Source: Ardenticatenaceae bacterium (GTDB taxonomy: Bacteria; Chloroflexota; Anaerolineae; Promineifilales; Promineifilaceae). Taken from it: a stretch of DNA of 64,000 nucleotides. This document shows, in pieces, positions 24,592-34,182 of this stretch; the stretch's first letter is position 1; every line of letters starts with the position of its first letter. The stretch is taken from assembly GCA_030065875.1 (NCBI GenBank), contig JASJCR010000018.1:84803-148802 (forward strand), written 5' to 3'. A program made the translations under genes and the position numbers. The notes beneath the pieces are model-generated. The model was not told the DNA's origin. It did not search any database and saw only the letters and a program-made list of their open reading frames with translations.

Positions 24592-25356
24592 ATGCTCTGG
24601 TCTTTTAGGAAATTAGGTAGAAACAAATTTGCCCGGCAGGCAACAAAGAAAGCTTTTGGGTTAATTTATCGCGATGGCAAGATAATCACCATTAAGCGCG
24701 GTCCATTGGCCGGTTTGAAATGGGTATGCCATTCACATCATCAATTCTGGATGCCTTTAGGAATGTACGAAGTAGAAACTGCAAACTGGCTTAAAAACCA
24801 AATGGACACATCTTCAGTCTTTTTTGACATTGGAGCCAATGCTGGTTATTTTACTTTGCTGGGCTGCCGACAGATTAAAGCGGGCCAAATAATATCTTTT
24901 GAACCCGTGCCTCTCAACGCAAAAACAATCAAAAAGCAACTAGAAATCAATAATTTTGAAAACGGCGTTGTAGAACAAATAGCCTTATCTGATAAAAATG
25001 AGACCTCTCTTTTTTCAGTTGCGAATAACAACGCAAATTCACATCTCGTTGAAGTGGATACACCGCATACAAATGGGAGGGAAAAGGCTCAAATTTCAGT
25101 TAAAACCCTCACCTTAGATGAGTATGTAAATACAAGAAATATTAAACCAGATCTAGTCAAAATTGATGTTGAGGGAGCTGAAGCCAAGGTTTTATGTGGG
25201 GCAAATGAAACAATTTCCCACTTTCGGCCCAACTGTCTTGTTTCAACTCACAGTCAAAATTTATATGAAGAATGCCGAGACTTTTTTATCAAGCACAATT
25301 ATCGGGTTTCACCATTGCCCGGTTTTGATCACGAGCTAATTTGTTTTTCATCTTAG
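24592..25356 (+). CDS. FkbM-family SAM-dependent methyltransferase
   Basis: A 254-residue enzyme, likely O-methylating a sugar of the glycan. SAM-binding motif VFFDIGANAGYFTLL, then IISFEPVPLNAKTIKKQLE, VEQIALSD, VKTLTLDEYV and LVKIDVEGAEAKVLCG, which is the FkbM signature order. The ATG at 24592 has AAGG seven bases before it, overlapping the TAA of the upstream gene. The composition is AT-rich, continuous with the 3' half of the preceding kinase-like gene. Confidence 0.9.
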   Translation: MLWSFRKLGRNKFARQATKKAFGLIYRDGKIITIKRGPLAGLKWVCHSHHQFWMPLGMYEVETANWLKNQMDTSSVFFDIGANAGYFTLLGCRQIKAGQIISFEPVPLNAKTIKKQLEINNFENGVVEQIALSDKNETSLFSVANNNANSHLVEVDTPHTNGREKAQISVKTLTLDEYVNTRNIKPDLVKIDVEGAEAKVLCGANETISHFRPNCLVSTHSQNLYEECRDFFIKHNYRVSPLPGFDHELICFSS

Positions 25357-25406
25357 CTAAATAATCACCAGATATTTTTAGTTATTGAATTGACATTTTT
25401 AAGAAA

Positions 25407-26600
25407 ATGGAACCTGATTACTGCCAGGAAAAAAAATTGATTATATTAAATCAGATGGCTGGCCCAATTACTTGGGAACTAGCCGAAGATTTAGGCCACG
25501 CTGTTGGGCAGGTAGCCTTGCTTACCGGCCATCCGGATACGCTGCAAAAAGTGGACCCGAACGTCGAGTTAACTGCCGCGCCTGTTTATCAACGCGGCTC
25601 GTTTCCGGTACGGGCCTTTTCCTGGGTGCGGTACTGGGTAGCGGCATTTTTCTGGTGCTGGCGGTATCCGGCGCAAACACCCCTCCTGCTTTTTTCGAAC
25701 CCCCCACTGCTGATCTGGCTGGGATATGTGCTTAAGAAGCTGCGCGGCCAGCGTTTTACAGTCATGGTGCACGACATTTATCCCGATGTACTGGTGCGTC
25801 TGGCAGGTTTTTCACCCAATCACCCCCTGATTCGAGTGTGGCTGTGGTTGAATCGCCGTGCGTATCAGGAAGCTGAGGCGGTCATGACTCTGGGGGAGTA
25901 CATGGCGGCCACGCTGGGAAAGCAGTTTGATCCGCTACAAACTCCGGCCGGTCGAATAGAAGTGATTTATCCCTGGGTCGATACCGAACGGATCAAGCCG
26001 ATCCCCAAAGAAGATAACTGGTTTGCCAGGGAACACGGTCAGGTAGGGAAATTAACGGTCATGTATTCCGGCAATATGGGGCTGGGACACGACATCGAAA
26101 CGATGATTGACGCGGCTGAACGGTTGAATGGCCGAGACGATATCCACTTTATGTTTATTGGTGGCGGACCGAAGTGGCAGCTGGTCGAGGAGGCGCTGGC
26201 CCGGCGACATTTGCCAAACGTGACCCTCTTGCCCTGGCAAGATGAAGCGGTGCTGCCGTATTCGCTGGCGACGGCCGATGTGGCGCTGGTATCGATGGAA
26301 GAAGAGATGATCGGGTTAATGGTCCCGAGCAAGCTGATATACAGCATGTCGGCCGGATCTGAAATCATCGCCATTGTAAATGCCCCATGTGAGCTGAGTG
26401 AATGGCCTGACGTCAAACCGATAAGCTCTGGAGATGATCAGAAACTGGTCGATCAAATTGAGGATATCGCCCACGACAAGAGGATCGCTCAAAAACACAA
26501 TTCGCGACGAATTGCCAGGCGTCTTTTTGAGCGAGCTAAAAATATTAATCAGATCGAAAGCCTGCTTCGCTTTGAACGGAAAAAAGAGGGGGCATCTTGA
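25407..26600 (+). CDS. Family 4 glycosyltransferase (WbuB-like)
   Basis: A 397-residue GT-B enzyme. The N-terminal acceptor domain contains TLLLFSNPPLLIWLGYVL-like text (read LLLFSNPPLLIWLG) and VMVHDIYPDVLVRLAGF. The C-terminal donor domain has VMYSGNMGLGHDIETMI, FIGGGPKW and a degenerate E-x7-E region (VSMEEEMIGLMVPSKLIYSMSAG, shown here as its key parts VSMEEE and PSKLIYSM). This matches WbuB/WcaI-type enzymes that use an N-acetylated amino sugar donor. Composition returns to GC-rich with CGGCCG here, between two AT-rich blocks. Its stop overlaps the next gene's TTG start. Confidence 0.88.
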   Translation: MEPDYCQEKKLIILNQMAGPITWELAEDLGHAVGQVALLTGHPDTLQKVDPNVELTAAPVYQRGSFPVRAFSWVRYWVAAFFWCWRYPAQTPLLLFSNPPLLIWLGYVLKKLRGQRFTVMVHDIYPDVLVRLAGFSPNHPLIRVWLWLNRRAYQEAEAVMTLGEYMAATLGKQFDPLQTPAGRIEVIYPWVDTERIKPIPKEDNWFAREHGQVGKLTVMYSGNMGLGHDIETMIDAAERLNGRDDIHFMFIGGGPKWQLVEEALARRHLPNVTLLPWQDEAVLPYSLATADVALVSMEEEMIGLMVPSKLIYSMSAGSEIIAIVNAPCELSEWPDVKPISSGDDQKLVDQIEDIAHDKRIAQKHNSRRIARRLFERAKNINQIESLLRFERKKEGAS

Positions 26601-27958
26601 CGCCTGTGATGAGTTCCCTAAAGGGGATTGGCGAAAAATTTTTCAGGGCAAAAATAATCCACACCATTGGTTGGGTGTCTGTTCTCTATGCGGTTAATAT
26701 TGTTCTGGCGATCTTGCGAGATGCTTTTTTGTCGGCCAGATTTGGCGCCTCAGAGCAGCTAGATGCCTTGCTTTTAGGGATCAATTTAATTCGCACGGCC
26801 AGTCTATTTATTGTGATGGCCGTTTCTGGTGGAATGATACCTACTTTTGCTGTGCTGCTTGACCAAAAAAAGAACCGGAACCTGGGCACCTATATTTGGA
26901 AGGCAAATATTCAATTATTTGTGGTATTGGTTATTCTGGCTGTTTTTACGGCCGTTTTTAACCAGGAAATTAGCCGTTTACTGGGTCCTGGATTATCAAC
27001 CGCTGCGCAAGAAGATCTGGCTGCAATTTTGTTGATCTTGACGCCGATACTTGTCATTTTGGGGCTGGCCGGAATTAACAAAGCGTTGGGTGATTCGCTA
27101 GCTTCCTTTGAGATACATCCCGTTTTATTGGGGATGATGACCTTAGGGACTATCATTGGGCTGCTCGTGTTTAGAACGATTTTTGGCGTGGCCGTTGGAC
27201 TGGTGGTAGGAACTTGCCTCGCTTACGGATTTCAGATTTTTCGCTTAATTCGACTGCTCAAAGAGAAGATTCAGCTGGATATTTTGGCCCTTAGAAAAGG
27301 TTTCCTCCGGCAGGATCAAAAGATAAATTATTCCCCGATTATTTTCCTGCTGCTGGGCGGCTTTGCTATTCAGGGCCAGGGGTTAATCGAGCGGGCTTTT
27401 TCAACTTCTTACGGTCCGGGATCGGTGACCGCGCTTAGCTTAGCTATATCGATTGTGGCGGTGCCGGCCACGCTGCTGGTACCAGCCATGACCTCGGTGA
27501 TGCTACCTTACCTGTCTAGAAAGGAATATTCTGCATCGCGTCAGGAATTTGGATTACCCTTCAAAAACTATCTCCTGATTGGGGCGGCGTGTCTCATGGT
27601 GACAGCGGTTTATTGGGTGGCTAGCGATTTCTTGGTGCGTCTTCTTTTTCAAAGGGGTAATTTTACGGCCGAAGCGGCAGCCACCACGGCTGTCCTGGTC
27701 AGGATTTTAAGTCTAGGCTTTTTGCCTTATGTGTTGATGTCCATATTCAGGCAGGTTCTAATTGCGCGTAAACAGACTCTGGTCGACATGCTTATCTCTG
27801 CTGTTGTGTTTATTATAAAATTTGGTATTTTGTGGTTTTGGGCCCATCGATATCAGATTCAGTTTATTACCTTTACAATCCTTTTTGGATATCTTCTTAA
27901 TTTGATGCTTTATGTGGTCGTGATTAATATGAATTCCCGAAATAGATTAAAGGTTTGA
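26597..27958 (+). CDS. MurJ/Wzx-like polyprenyl-linked glycan flippase
   Basis: A 453-residue integral membrane protein with about 13 or 14 hydrophobic segments, of the MOP/MviN superfamily. Telling sequences are NIVLAILRDAFLSARFGASEQLDALLL near the N-terminus (key part LRDAFLSARFGAS), PTFAVLLDQ, and the central SLAISIVAVPATLLVPAMTS. It should flip undecaprenyl-linked oligosaccharide made by the neighbouring transferases to the outer face. Being in a polysaccharide locus and lacking a MurJ housekeeping context, it is probably the Wzx of this pathway. TTG at 26597 is chosen because GAGGGGG lies five bases upstream; an ATG at 26609 is possible. Confidence 0.85.
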   Translation: MTPVMSSLKGIGEKFFRAKIIHTIGWVSVLYAVNIVLAILRDAFLSARFGASEQLDALLLGINLIRTASLFIVMAVSGGMIPTFAVLLDQKKNRNLGTYIWKANIQLFVVLVILAVFTAVFNQEISRLLGPGLSTAAQEDLAAILLILTPILVILGLAGINKALGDSLASFEIHPVLLGMMTLGTIIGLLVFRTIFGVAVGLVVGTCLAYGFQIFRLIRLLKEKIQLDILALRKGFLRQDQKINYSPIIFLLLGGFAIQGQGLIERAFSTSYGPGSVTALSLAISIVAVPATLLVPAMTSVMLPYLSRKEYSASRQEFGLPFKNYLLIGAACLMVTAVYWVASDFLVRLLFQRGNFTAEAAATTAVLVRILSLGFLPYVLMSIFRQVLIARKQTLVDMLISAVVFIIKFGILWFWAHRYQIQFITFTILFGYLLNLMLYVVVINMNSRNRLKV

Positions 27959-27979
27959 ATCGAGAAGTTTCATAATAAA

Positions 27980-28909
27980 ATGATTCCTGACAAAGAACCA
28001 AAAAAGGTTGCGAAGTATATCTACTTATTATTTTTTTGTTTTTCTTTGCTGATTTTTCGAAATCCAGATCAAATTTACAAAAGTTTTTACAACCTAAATA
28101 ATTATTTGATTTTAAATAGTAATCTAAAAAATAATGGCTTAAATTGCTTAGGAGAAGGAAGCCAAGATAAAGAATTGATCGATTCGCAATTAATTCTAAA
28201 TACATCTTATTCAGCTAATCGGGTCGATATAGTGAATTATTTGTTAGGGTGTCAATATTTTCAGAATAATCAGCCCCAACTAGCGATTGAAAGTTGGGAG
28301 AAATCGCGACTACTAATAAGTCAAAAATTCGCGAATGAAACCTTACGATACTTTGATTCTGATAAAAGCCTTGGTTTAACTTATAGCGATTATGCTGAGG
28401 CTCTTGACAATCGGCCAGATGAAAAAAAAGGTCGGTATTATGTCAAGCTGTGTGTTTACTATTTAGATCAGAGTCAGCAAGAAGAAGCAAGTTACTGGTG
28501 TAATTTGTTGAATCAGGTATCAAATGGCCCATATGGATTGCTGTTATTGGGAAGAGCGAAAATGCTAACATCCGATTTTGAAGGAGCAAAAACCCTTGTT
28601 GAAGAGGCGTTAATTATTGATGAAAATATTCCTGAAGCTTACCATTTAATTGCAAAGCTGAAATTGGAAGAAAACTTGTTAGAAGAAGCGGAATCCGCAA
28701 TTAAGATTGGTATAGAAAAAGATCCCAATAACGGATTTTTTCAAATAACTTATACCTCGATTCTTATTAGAAATGGAGAACATGATCAAGCAGTTGAGCT
28801 TTCCGAAAATATTCTTAGTCAATTTTCGAGAAACCAAGAAATTATTATTTCACTTTGCAATCTGCTAGAGGAAAATAATCTGCATAAGGATACTTGTCGT
28901 GAAAATTGA
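27980..28909 (+). CDS. Membrane-anchored TPR-repeat protein
   Basis: A 309-residue protein with one N-terminal membrane helix (about 11-29) and then tetratricopeptide-like helices. Repeats are clearest from about 190 on: LLLLGRAKMLTSDFEGAKTLVEEAL, AYHLIAKLKLEENLLEEAESAIKIG and TYTSILIRNGEHDQAVELSENIL, each cited only for its helix pair. Strongly AT-rich, without CGGCCG. It overlaps the Wzy-like gene by 11 bp; TPR proteins next to O-antigen ligases or polymerases often assist them. I do not recognise a closer family. Confidence 0.75.
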   Translation: MIPDKEPKKVAKYIYLLFFCFSLLIFRNPDQIYKSFYNLNNYLILNSNLKNNGLNCLGEGSQDKELIDSQLILNTSYSANRVDIVNYLLGCQYFQNNQPQLAIESWEKSRLLISQKFANETLRYFDSDKSLGLTYSDYAEALDNRPDEKKGRYYVKLCVYYLDQSQQEEASYWCNLLNQVSNGPYGLLLLGRAKMLTSDFEGAKTLVEEALIIDENIPEAYHLIAKLKLEENLLEEAESAIKIGIEKDPNNGFFQITYTSILIRNGEHDQAVELSENILSQFSRNQEIIISLCNLLEENNLHKDTCREN

Positions 28910-30230
28910 CTTAAAAGAACAACTAGAAATAAGCAAGGTATTTTTTTTGGGAATTTTGTTGATAGTTGGAGCTTGGACTTTTTTACAGCCATATTCAACT
29001 ATTAACTCGATAGGCGAAACTCAAAGAAGTAATTTTTTCTATTGGAAAAATGTATTAGGTGTTGCTTTAGTAATTTATTGCACTATTTTGCTTGGATTCA
29101 AAGTTTTTAGAAGAGAGAAAATTTACATCAATTTGCCGTTGACTATTACATCATTTTTGTTTCCGGTTTATGTACTATTTTTGATGGTATTTAGAAGCTT
29201 AGATGAAAACTCAGCTCAAGAAACAGCACTATATTTCTTATGGTTTTACGCTTTAGTTTTTCTTTTCCCGCTTATTTTTGACACAGTAGCAAGACAAAAA
29301 AAACTAATATGGGTTATTTTAATTGCGAATCTGTCAGCGATTTTCATAGGAATTTATTTTAATCCTTATGAGTTTTTAGGGAAACTACAGAATCCTGCAA
29401 TTAGGCTTGATTTTGATTTTTTTAATCCCAATTTTTATGCTTATTCATGGCAAATCGTTGTTGCATCGGCTCTAGTATTACTCGCAATCACGAGAAGTAA
29501 ATTTCAAAAAGTCCTGTTTAGTTTGCTAATTGTTCTCTCTGTTCTTTTTATTTATGCGGCTATTGCAAGAAGTACATTAATTGCGAGCCTGGCAATTATC
29601 GTGATCTACATTTTTGTTATTGTTAAGGTTGATTTGCGGGTAAAACTTGGAATTGCATGTTTCTCCATCGGCTTTATCTTTCTTGTTTTGATGGGTATTG
29701 ATTATTCAGCAGATGAATTAAACAGTTTGTTATCTGGACGAATTCAAATTTGGACTAATACCATCAATTTTAATTTATTTGAAAATTCAAATCCCCTAGC
29801 AATATTTTTTGGTGTTGAAGAATATACAGTTAGAGGTTTTTATCATTTAACAAGAGAACGATTAGGTTTTGAAATTCAGAAAGCATCCGCAGACAATCTT
29901 TATATTGATATTTTATTGAAGTTTGGTTTTTTGGGATTAATTTTCTTCCTGATGCCAATAATAGTCATAATAACGAATTTAATTAAGTTTGTGGCTACAA
30001 CACACAATCAACTTGACAAGAAGTTAGTCACAATTGTTTTGGGAGTTTGGATTGGGGTCTTATTGCAAGGTACCGGCATTTCAGTTATCCCTTCATTTGG
30101 CAATGTCATTAATATAATGTTGCTCATTCTAACAAGTTATTCTATCTCTATTATTAATAGGCCAAGATTGGCTTCGTTTAGGCGCAGATTAAATTCTCCT
30201 TACATCAAACCGATTCCTGAGCTAAATTAA
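28899..30230 (+). CDS. O-antigen ligase/polymerase-like membrane protein (Wzy/WaaL type)
   Basis: A 443-residue protein with about 11 membrane segments and the large extracytoplasmic loop expected of Wzy_C proteins. The loop region includes SADELNSLLSGRIQIWTNTI and then NLYIDILLKFGFLGLIFFL, a typical placement of the R-x-x-x-W element and N-x-x-x-x-x-x-x-x-G segment. It would polymerise or ligate lipid-linked repeat units on the outer face of the membrane. Starts with GTG inside the previous gene and ends in ATGA-type overlap with the next, so all three are coupled. Base composition is the most AT-rich of the window. Confidence 0.85.
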   Translation: MKIDLKEQLEISKVFFLGILLIVGAWTFLQPYSTINSIGETQRSNFFYWKNVLGVALVIYCTILLGFKVFRREKIYINLPLTITSFLFPVYVLFLMVFRSLDENSAQETALYFLWFYALVFLFPLIFDTVARQKKLIWVILIANLSAIFIGIYFNPYEFLGKLQNPAIRLDFDFFNPNFYAYSWQIVVASALVLLAITRSKFQKVLFSLLIVLSVLFIYAAIARSTLIASLAIIVIYIFVIVKVDLRVKLGIACFSIGFIFLVLMGIDYSADELNSLLSGRIQIWTNTINFNLFENSNPLAIFFGVEEYTVRGFYHLTRERLGFEIQKASADNLYIDILLKFGFLGLIFFLMPIIVIITNLIKFVATTHNQLDKKLVTIVLGVWIGVLLQGTGISVIPSFGNVINIMLLILTSYSISIINRPRLASFRRRLNSPYIKPIPELN

Positions 30231-31354
30231 TGAAAATACTTATAAATGGGTTGGCCGCTCGTTTGGGTGGATCTGAAACATTCCTTGTGGAGCTACTACC
30301 TCGCCTTGCCAAACAGAAATCGTCAATAACATTCGATTTATTTGTAGTGGAAAGTCGCCGCAAAAATTATGAAAATCTGCCAAAAAACGTTCGTTTGATC
30401 GGTGTTGCTGATGTCAACGTCAACTCCACTTTTCGGCGATTGATATTTGAACACCTTGTCATCCCTTACAGGTTTCTTTTTGGTAAGTACGATTTTTATA
30501 TCGAATCAGGCGACATGATGTCGCCTTTTGTTTGGCTATCTCGCAAAAAAACACTGTCCGTGTTTCATGCAACCCAACATTTAATCATCCCTAAAGAAAC
30601 TGGAGAACGCGGTATCCGGTTAATTTACAACAAGATCATGAGAAGATTAACGGCTTACGGGGTCACGATACCGGTAACTGTTTCTCATTTCACGGCAACG
30701 CAACTGGTTGAAATATACCCTGTTCTAAAAGGGAAACTCAAAGTGATTCATCATGGCCTGGCTATGAAAAAAAATGCTAATGGCTCTGACTCCGCTTTCC
30801 CGCTAGACTTTCCCCACCGCTATATGTTATCAATTTCCAACCGCTACCCATTTAAAAATTATGCTAATTTAATCAGAGCGTATGGAAATTTTTTGCGCAA
30901 AAATGACACAGATATTGATTTAGTACTGATCGGCGCAGCCAAATCGGCCGCTGTTGAAAAAGAAATTAGGGAGATCATTGCCCAATTCGATATTAAAGAT
31001 CGAGTCCATATTTTTGACTATATTCCAAGACAGCGCTTAGCAAAAATTTTTTCCGCAGCTACGGGTTATATTTTCCCCTCAAAATTTGAGACATTTGGTT
31101 TTACCCCTCTCGAAGCGATGTCTTATGGGGTGCCCTGCGCCGTTTCAAATCAAACCAGCCTCCCGGAGATATGCGGAGATGCCGCCCTCTATTTTGATCC
31201 AGGTGACCTTGATCAAATTGAAGAGGCGATTCACCAGCTTGTTTTTAACGAAAGATTACGGGAGGACCTTATAAAGAAAGGCAATCACCAATACACAAAA
31301 TTTACCTGGGATCAAGCGGCCGCTGAATATCATGCAGCAATCGAGAACGCCTAA
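30230..31354 (+). CDS. Family 4 glycosyltransferase
   Basis: A 374-residue GT-B enzyme. Start MKILINGLAARLGGSE with the acceptor-side glycine-rich loop; donor domain from about 195 with SISNRYPFKNYANLIRAY, VLIGAA, VHIFDYIPRQRLAKIFSAA and the nucleotide-sugar motif PSKFETFGFTPLEAMSYGVP carrying the E-x7-E pair. The N-terminal D-x-x-F... FHATQHLIIPKE fits mannosyl- or rhamnosyltransferases. Overlaps the Wzy-like gene by one base. Mostly AT-rich, with CGGCCG returning in the second half (about 30948 and 31318). Confidence 0.9.
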   Translation: MKILINGLAARLGGSETFLVELLPRLAKQKSSITFDLFVVESRRKNYENLPKNVRLIGVADVNVNSTFRRLIFEHLVIPYRFLFGKYDFYIESGDMMSPFVWLSRKKTLSVFHATQHLIIPKETGERGIRLIYNKIMRRLTAYGVTIPVTVSHFTATQLVEIYPVLKGKLKVIHHGLAMKKNANGSDSAFPLDFPHRYMLSISNRYPFKNYANLIRAYGNFLRKNDTDIDLVLIGAAKSAAVEKEIREIIAQFDIKDRVHIFDYIPRQRLAKIFSAATGYIFPSKFETFGFTPLEAMSYGVPCAVSNQTSLPEICGDAALYFDPGDLDQIEEAIHQLVFNERLREDLIKKGNHQYTKFTWDQAAAEYHAAIENA

Positions 31355-31386
31355 TGTTCAAGACTTGGGGTTAGTATTAATTTTTT

Positions 31387-32553
31387 ATGATGTTGTATAA
31401 CCAGTTTTCATCAAAATTCTCGCGATTAGAAAAAACTCTGTTAGGTATTCTTCGGGGTGAATATAATTCGTTTGAAAAAATTAACTTTGAGGCAAATTTA
31501 TTTGATATCGCTTCAAAAAATGAGGTTGCTTCGATTGTAACTCACCAAGTAGTAACCTCGGCAGCCGCAGATTCGATCTCAATTGACTCTTCATGGAGAT
31601 TGATTCATGACAAGGAAAATGACCGCATCCAGAGCTACCTCGATGAACTTGATCGGGTCGCAGCAAAGTTGGCTGAGCATGATATCCCCCTGGTGGCCCT
31701 CAAAAATTCAGGCATCGCTCGCGGCATTTACCCTCACCCCGGCGCGGTACCCATGGGGGATATCGATGTCCTGGTTGAAAAACGACACTTTCGCCGCGCT
31801 CACGAACTGCTGCTCGGCATGGGCTACACCTTTGAATTCCGCAGCGATCTGGAAGAAGAAGATCTGGAAGAGGCTGAAGCCGGCGGCGGCGCAGAATATT
31901 GGAAAATGCTGCCCAACGGGGAAAAACTGTGGTTTGAACTGCAGTGGCGGCCGGTCGCCGGCCGCTGGATCCGGCCGGATCAGGAACCTTCGGCGGCCGA
32001 ACTGATGGCCCGCTCCATACCGATCGATGGGAGTGAGGTTCGGCTCCTCTCTCCAGAAGATAATTTGCTGCAGGTGGCCCTGCACACCGCCAAACATTCC
32101 TACGTCCGCGCCCCTGGTTTTCGGCTCCATCTCGATGTCGAGCGCATCGTGCGTTACCAGACGATTGATTGGGAGCTCTTCGTAAAACGGGTCAAACAGT
32201 TAAAAGTTAAAACCGCAGTTTACTTCTCGCTTCTAATTCCGGCCGAGCTGTTTGAGACCCCAATCCCACCTCAAGTGTTAATTGACCTGCGCCCCGGTCG
32301 CATACAGGAGAAATTTCTCATATATATGTTGAACCGCGCGGGACTTTTGTACCCCCATCAAAAGAAGTTTAATCGTGTAGAATATATTTGCTTTAACGCA
32401 CTACTTTATGATAGCCTGTCTGGCTTGTGGCGGGGTATATTCCCCGATCCCAACTGGATGCAGGAGCGGTATCAGTTTCAAAACAGATGGCTTTTACCCT
32501 ATTATCATCTCGTGCGACTTTCATCACTTTTATTTAGAAGATTGGCAACATGA
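31387..32553 (+). CDS. Nucleotidyltransferase-fold protein, PF14907 family (paralogue 1)
   Basis: A 388-residue protein of the uncharacterised nucleotidyltransferase group PF14907. The diagnostic stretch is LVALKNSGIARGIYPHPGAVPMGDIDVLV, where MGDIDVLV holds the D-x-D metal pair (cited as PMGDIDVLV) and HTAKHS supplies a later histidine. Family members occur in exopolysaccharide, lasso-peptide and surface-layer loci without assigned chemistry. The first 95 codons are AT-rich and the rest GC-rich, a switch near 31.65 kb that mirrors the one at 23.9 kb. A second member lies at 38440-39564. It overlaps the sugar transferase start by four bases. Confidence 0.85.
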   Translation: MMLYNQFSSKFSRLEKTLLGILRGEYNSFEKINFEANLFDIASKNEVASIVTHQVVTSAAADSISIDSSWRLIHDKENDRIQSYLDELDRVAAKLAEHDIPLVALKNSGIARGIYPHPGAVPMGDIDVLVEKRHFRRAHELLLGMGYTFEFRSDLEEEDLEEAEAGGGAEYWKMLPNGEKLWFELQWRPVAGRWIRPDQEPSAAELMARSIPIDGSEVRLLSPEDNLLQVALHTAKHSYVRAPGFRLHLDVERIVRYQTIDWELFVKRVKQLKVKTAVYFSLLIPAELFETPIPPQVLIDLRPGRIQEKFLIYMLNRAGLLYPHQKKFNRVEYICFNALLYDSLSGLWRGIFPDPNWMQERYQFQNRWLLPYYHLVRLSSLLFRRLAT

Positions 32554-33176
32554 TGACCCAAATTCTTCAGCGACATCAGTGGAACCATAAATCGATTTTT
32601 GACCGGTTGGTAGCGGCCTTACTGTTAATCACCTTTGCCCCATTTTTGGCCGTTATCGCTTTAATTGTGGCCCTCAAACTCGGCCGCCCGGTCCTTTTTC
32701 GCCAGCAGCGGGCCGGACAGTTCGGCCGGCCGTTTATGCTGCTCAAATTTCGCACGATGACCGATGCCCGTGACCCGAATGGAGACCTTCTGCCTGATGG
32801 GGAGAGACTCACCTCCTTTGGCCGCTTCTTACGCAGCACCAGCCTTGATGAACTACCGGAATTGTGGAATGTATGTAAGGGAGAGATGAGCCTTGTTGGT
32901 CCGCGACCGCTGCTCATGCGCTACCTGCCCCGCTACACGTCAGAACAGATGCGCCGTCATGACGTCAAGCCCGGCATCACCGGATGGGCACAGATCAACG
33001 GCCGGAATGGCATCGCCTGGAATGAGAAATTCAGGCTGGACGTATGGTATGTTGACCACCACTCTTTGTGGCTTGACTGTAAAATTCTCGTTCTGACAAT
33101 TTGGCGCACCCTGCGTCGTGACGGCATTAGCCAGGCTGGTCACGATACCATGGAAGAGTTTTTTGGAACCCAGTAA
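32550..33176 (+). CDS. Initiating sugar phosphate transferase (PglC/small PHPT type)
   Basis: A 208-residue monotopic phosphoglycosyl transferase that puts the first sugar phosphate on undecaprenyl phosphate. After a short basic start comes the re-entrant hydrophobic helix (about 19-42), then FRQQRAGQFGRPFMLLKFRTM, the catalytic D-E in STSLDELPELWNV, MSLVGPRPLL and the C-terminal KPGITGWAQINGRN. Without the large N-terminal WbaP domains, it is the minimal PglC form, which normally uses UDP-diNAcBac or a similar amino sugar. The downstream aminotransferase and dehydratase genes are consistent with that substrate. ATGA overlap with the upstream gene. Confidence 0.93.
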   Translation: MMTQILQRHQWNHKSIFDRLVAALLLITFAPFLAVIALIVALKLGRPVLFRQQRAGQFGRPFMLLKFRTMTDARDPNGDLLPDGERLTSFGRFLRSTSLDELPELWNVCKGEMSLVGPRPLLMRYLPRYTSEQMRRHDVKPGITGWAQINGRNGIAWNEKFRLDVWYVDHHSLWLDCKILVLTIWRTLRRDGISQAGHDTMEEFFGTQ

Positions 33177-34182
33177 AGCCCCTTCTGTTAATATATTGTT
33201 GTGCAGCGTCGGCCGACGAGTTGAATTGGTAAAAGCCTTTAAACAAGCGTACCAAAGCAGTGGTTGGGCCGGACAGATTGTTGGGCTAGACATCAATCCA
33301 TTGGCCCCTGCACTGTGGGAGGTTGATCGGCCGTATATCGTACCGCGATTGAATGATCCCCATTACATACCCACTCTGCTGAATATCTGTCAACGTGAAA
33401 AAATTGATCTTGTGTTACCCTTGATCGATTACGATATCCCCGTCCTGGCCGCCCACCAAGCTGCTATCGAAGCAACTGGAGCCCGCGTAGGAGTAATCCC
33501 AGCCGCTAAAACCAGCATCGTAAATGATAAATGGGAAACCTTTCGCTTTTTTCAGCACATTGGTGTCCCCACACCTCAATCGTGGCTGCCGGAAATGCTT
33601 GATTACTCAACAATGAAGTACCCGCTCTTTGTCAAACCAAGACACGGCAGCGCGAGCCAGCACACCTATAAAATTGGCGACGCTCGGGAACTGGCTTTTT
33701 TTGTAGAATATGTACCGGATCCGATTGTCCAGGAATATGTACCTGGACCGGAGATCACGAATGACGTCATTTGTGATTTTCACGGTCGCTTGCTGGGTTT
33801 TGTATCCCGAAAACGGGTTGAGGTTCGTTCTGGAGAAGTAAACAAGGGGGTGACCCTTTTTGATCAGGCTATTGGTGATGCTTGCCGCACCATCGCTCGG
33901 GAACTGCCGGCCGTAGGGCCGATTACTGTGCAGTGCATGATGCGAGACGATCAACCGCTGTTTACGGAAATTAATGCCCGCTTGGGTGGTGGAATTCCCC
34001 TCGGCATCGCGGCCGGGGTTAATTCGCCCCTGCTCTTGCTGCAGCTGGCGGCCGGTGTTGAAGTGGACCCGCAAACGCTTGGCGATTATCAAACCGATCT
34101 TTTCCTGTCCCGATTTGATGATTCACGCTTTTTAACAACTGATGACTGCAATCGTATGGCCCAAAACAAATACACCGCTTAA
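33163..34182 (+). CDS. ATP-grasp carboxylate-amine ligase-like protein
   Basis: About 339 residues with the ATP-grasp fold, close to the CarB-like branch. The N-terminal Rossmann-like part is VNILLCSVGRRVELVKAF. The middle domain has VNDKWETFRFFQHIGVPTP and YPLFVKPRHGSASQHTYKI for ATP. The C-terminal metal-binding residues are in LFTEINARLGGGIPLG. Such enzymes join a carboxylate to an amine through an acyl phosphate. TTG at 33163 is chosen since GGAAGAG lies six bases upstream; a GTG at 33118 would overlap the sugar transferase more deeply. Here it could acylate the 4-amino sugar made by its neighbours, an inference from context only. Confidence 0.85.
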   Translation: MEPSKAPSVNILLCSVGRRVELVKAFKQAYQSSGWAGQIVGLDINPLAPALWEVDRPYIVPRLNDPHYIPTLLNICQREKIDLVLPLIDYDIPVLAAHQAAIEATGARVGVIPAAKTSIVNDKWETFRFFQHIGVPTPQSWLPEMLDYSTMKYPLFVKPRHGSASQHTYKIGDARELAFFVEYVPDPIVQEYVPGPEITNDVICDFHGRLLGFVSRKRVEVRSGEVNKGVTLFDQAIGDACRTIARELPAVGPITVQCMMRDDQPLFTEINARLGGGIPLGIAAGVNSPLLLLQLAAGVEVDPQTLGDYQTDLFLSRFDDSRFLTTDDCNRMAQNKYTA

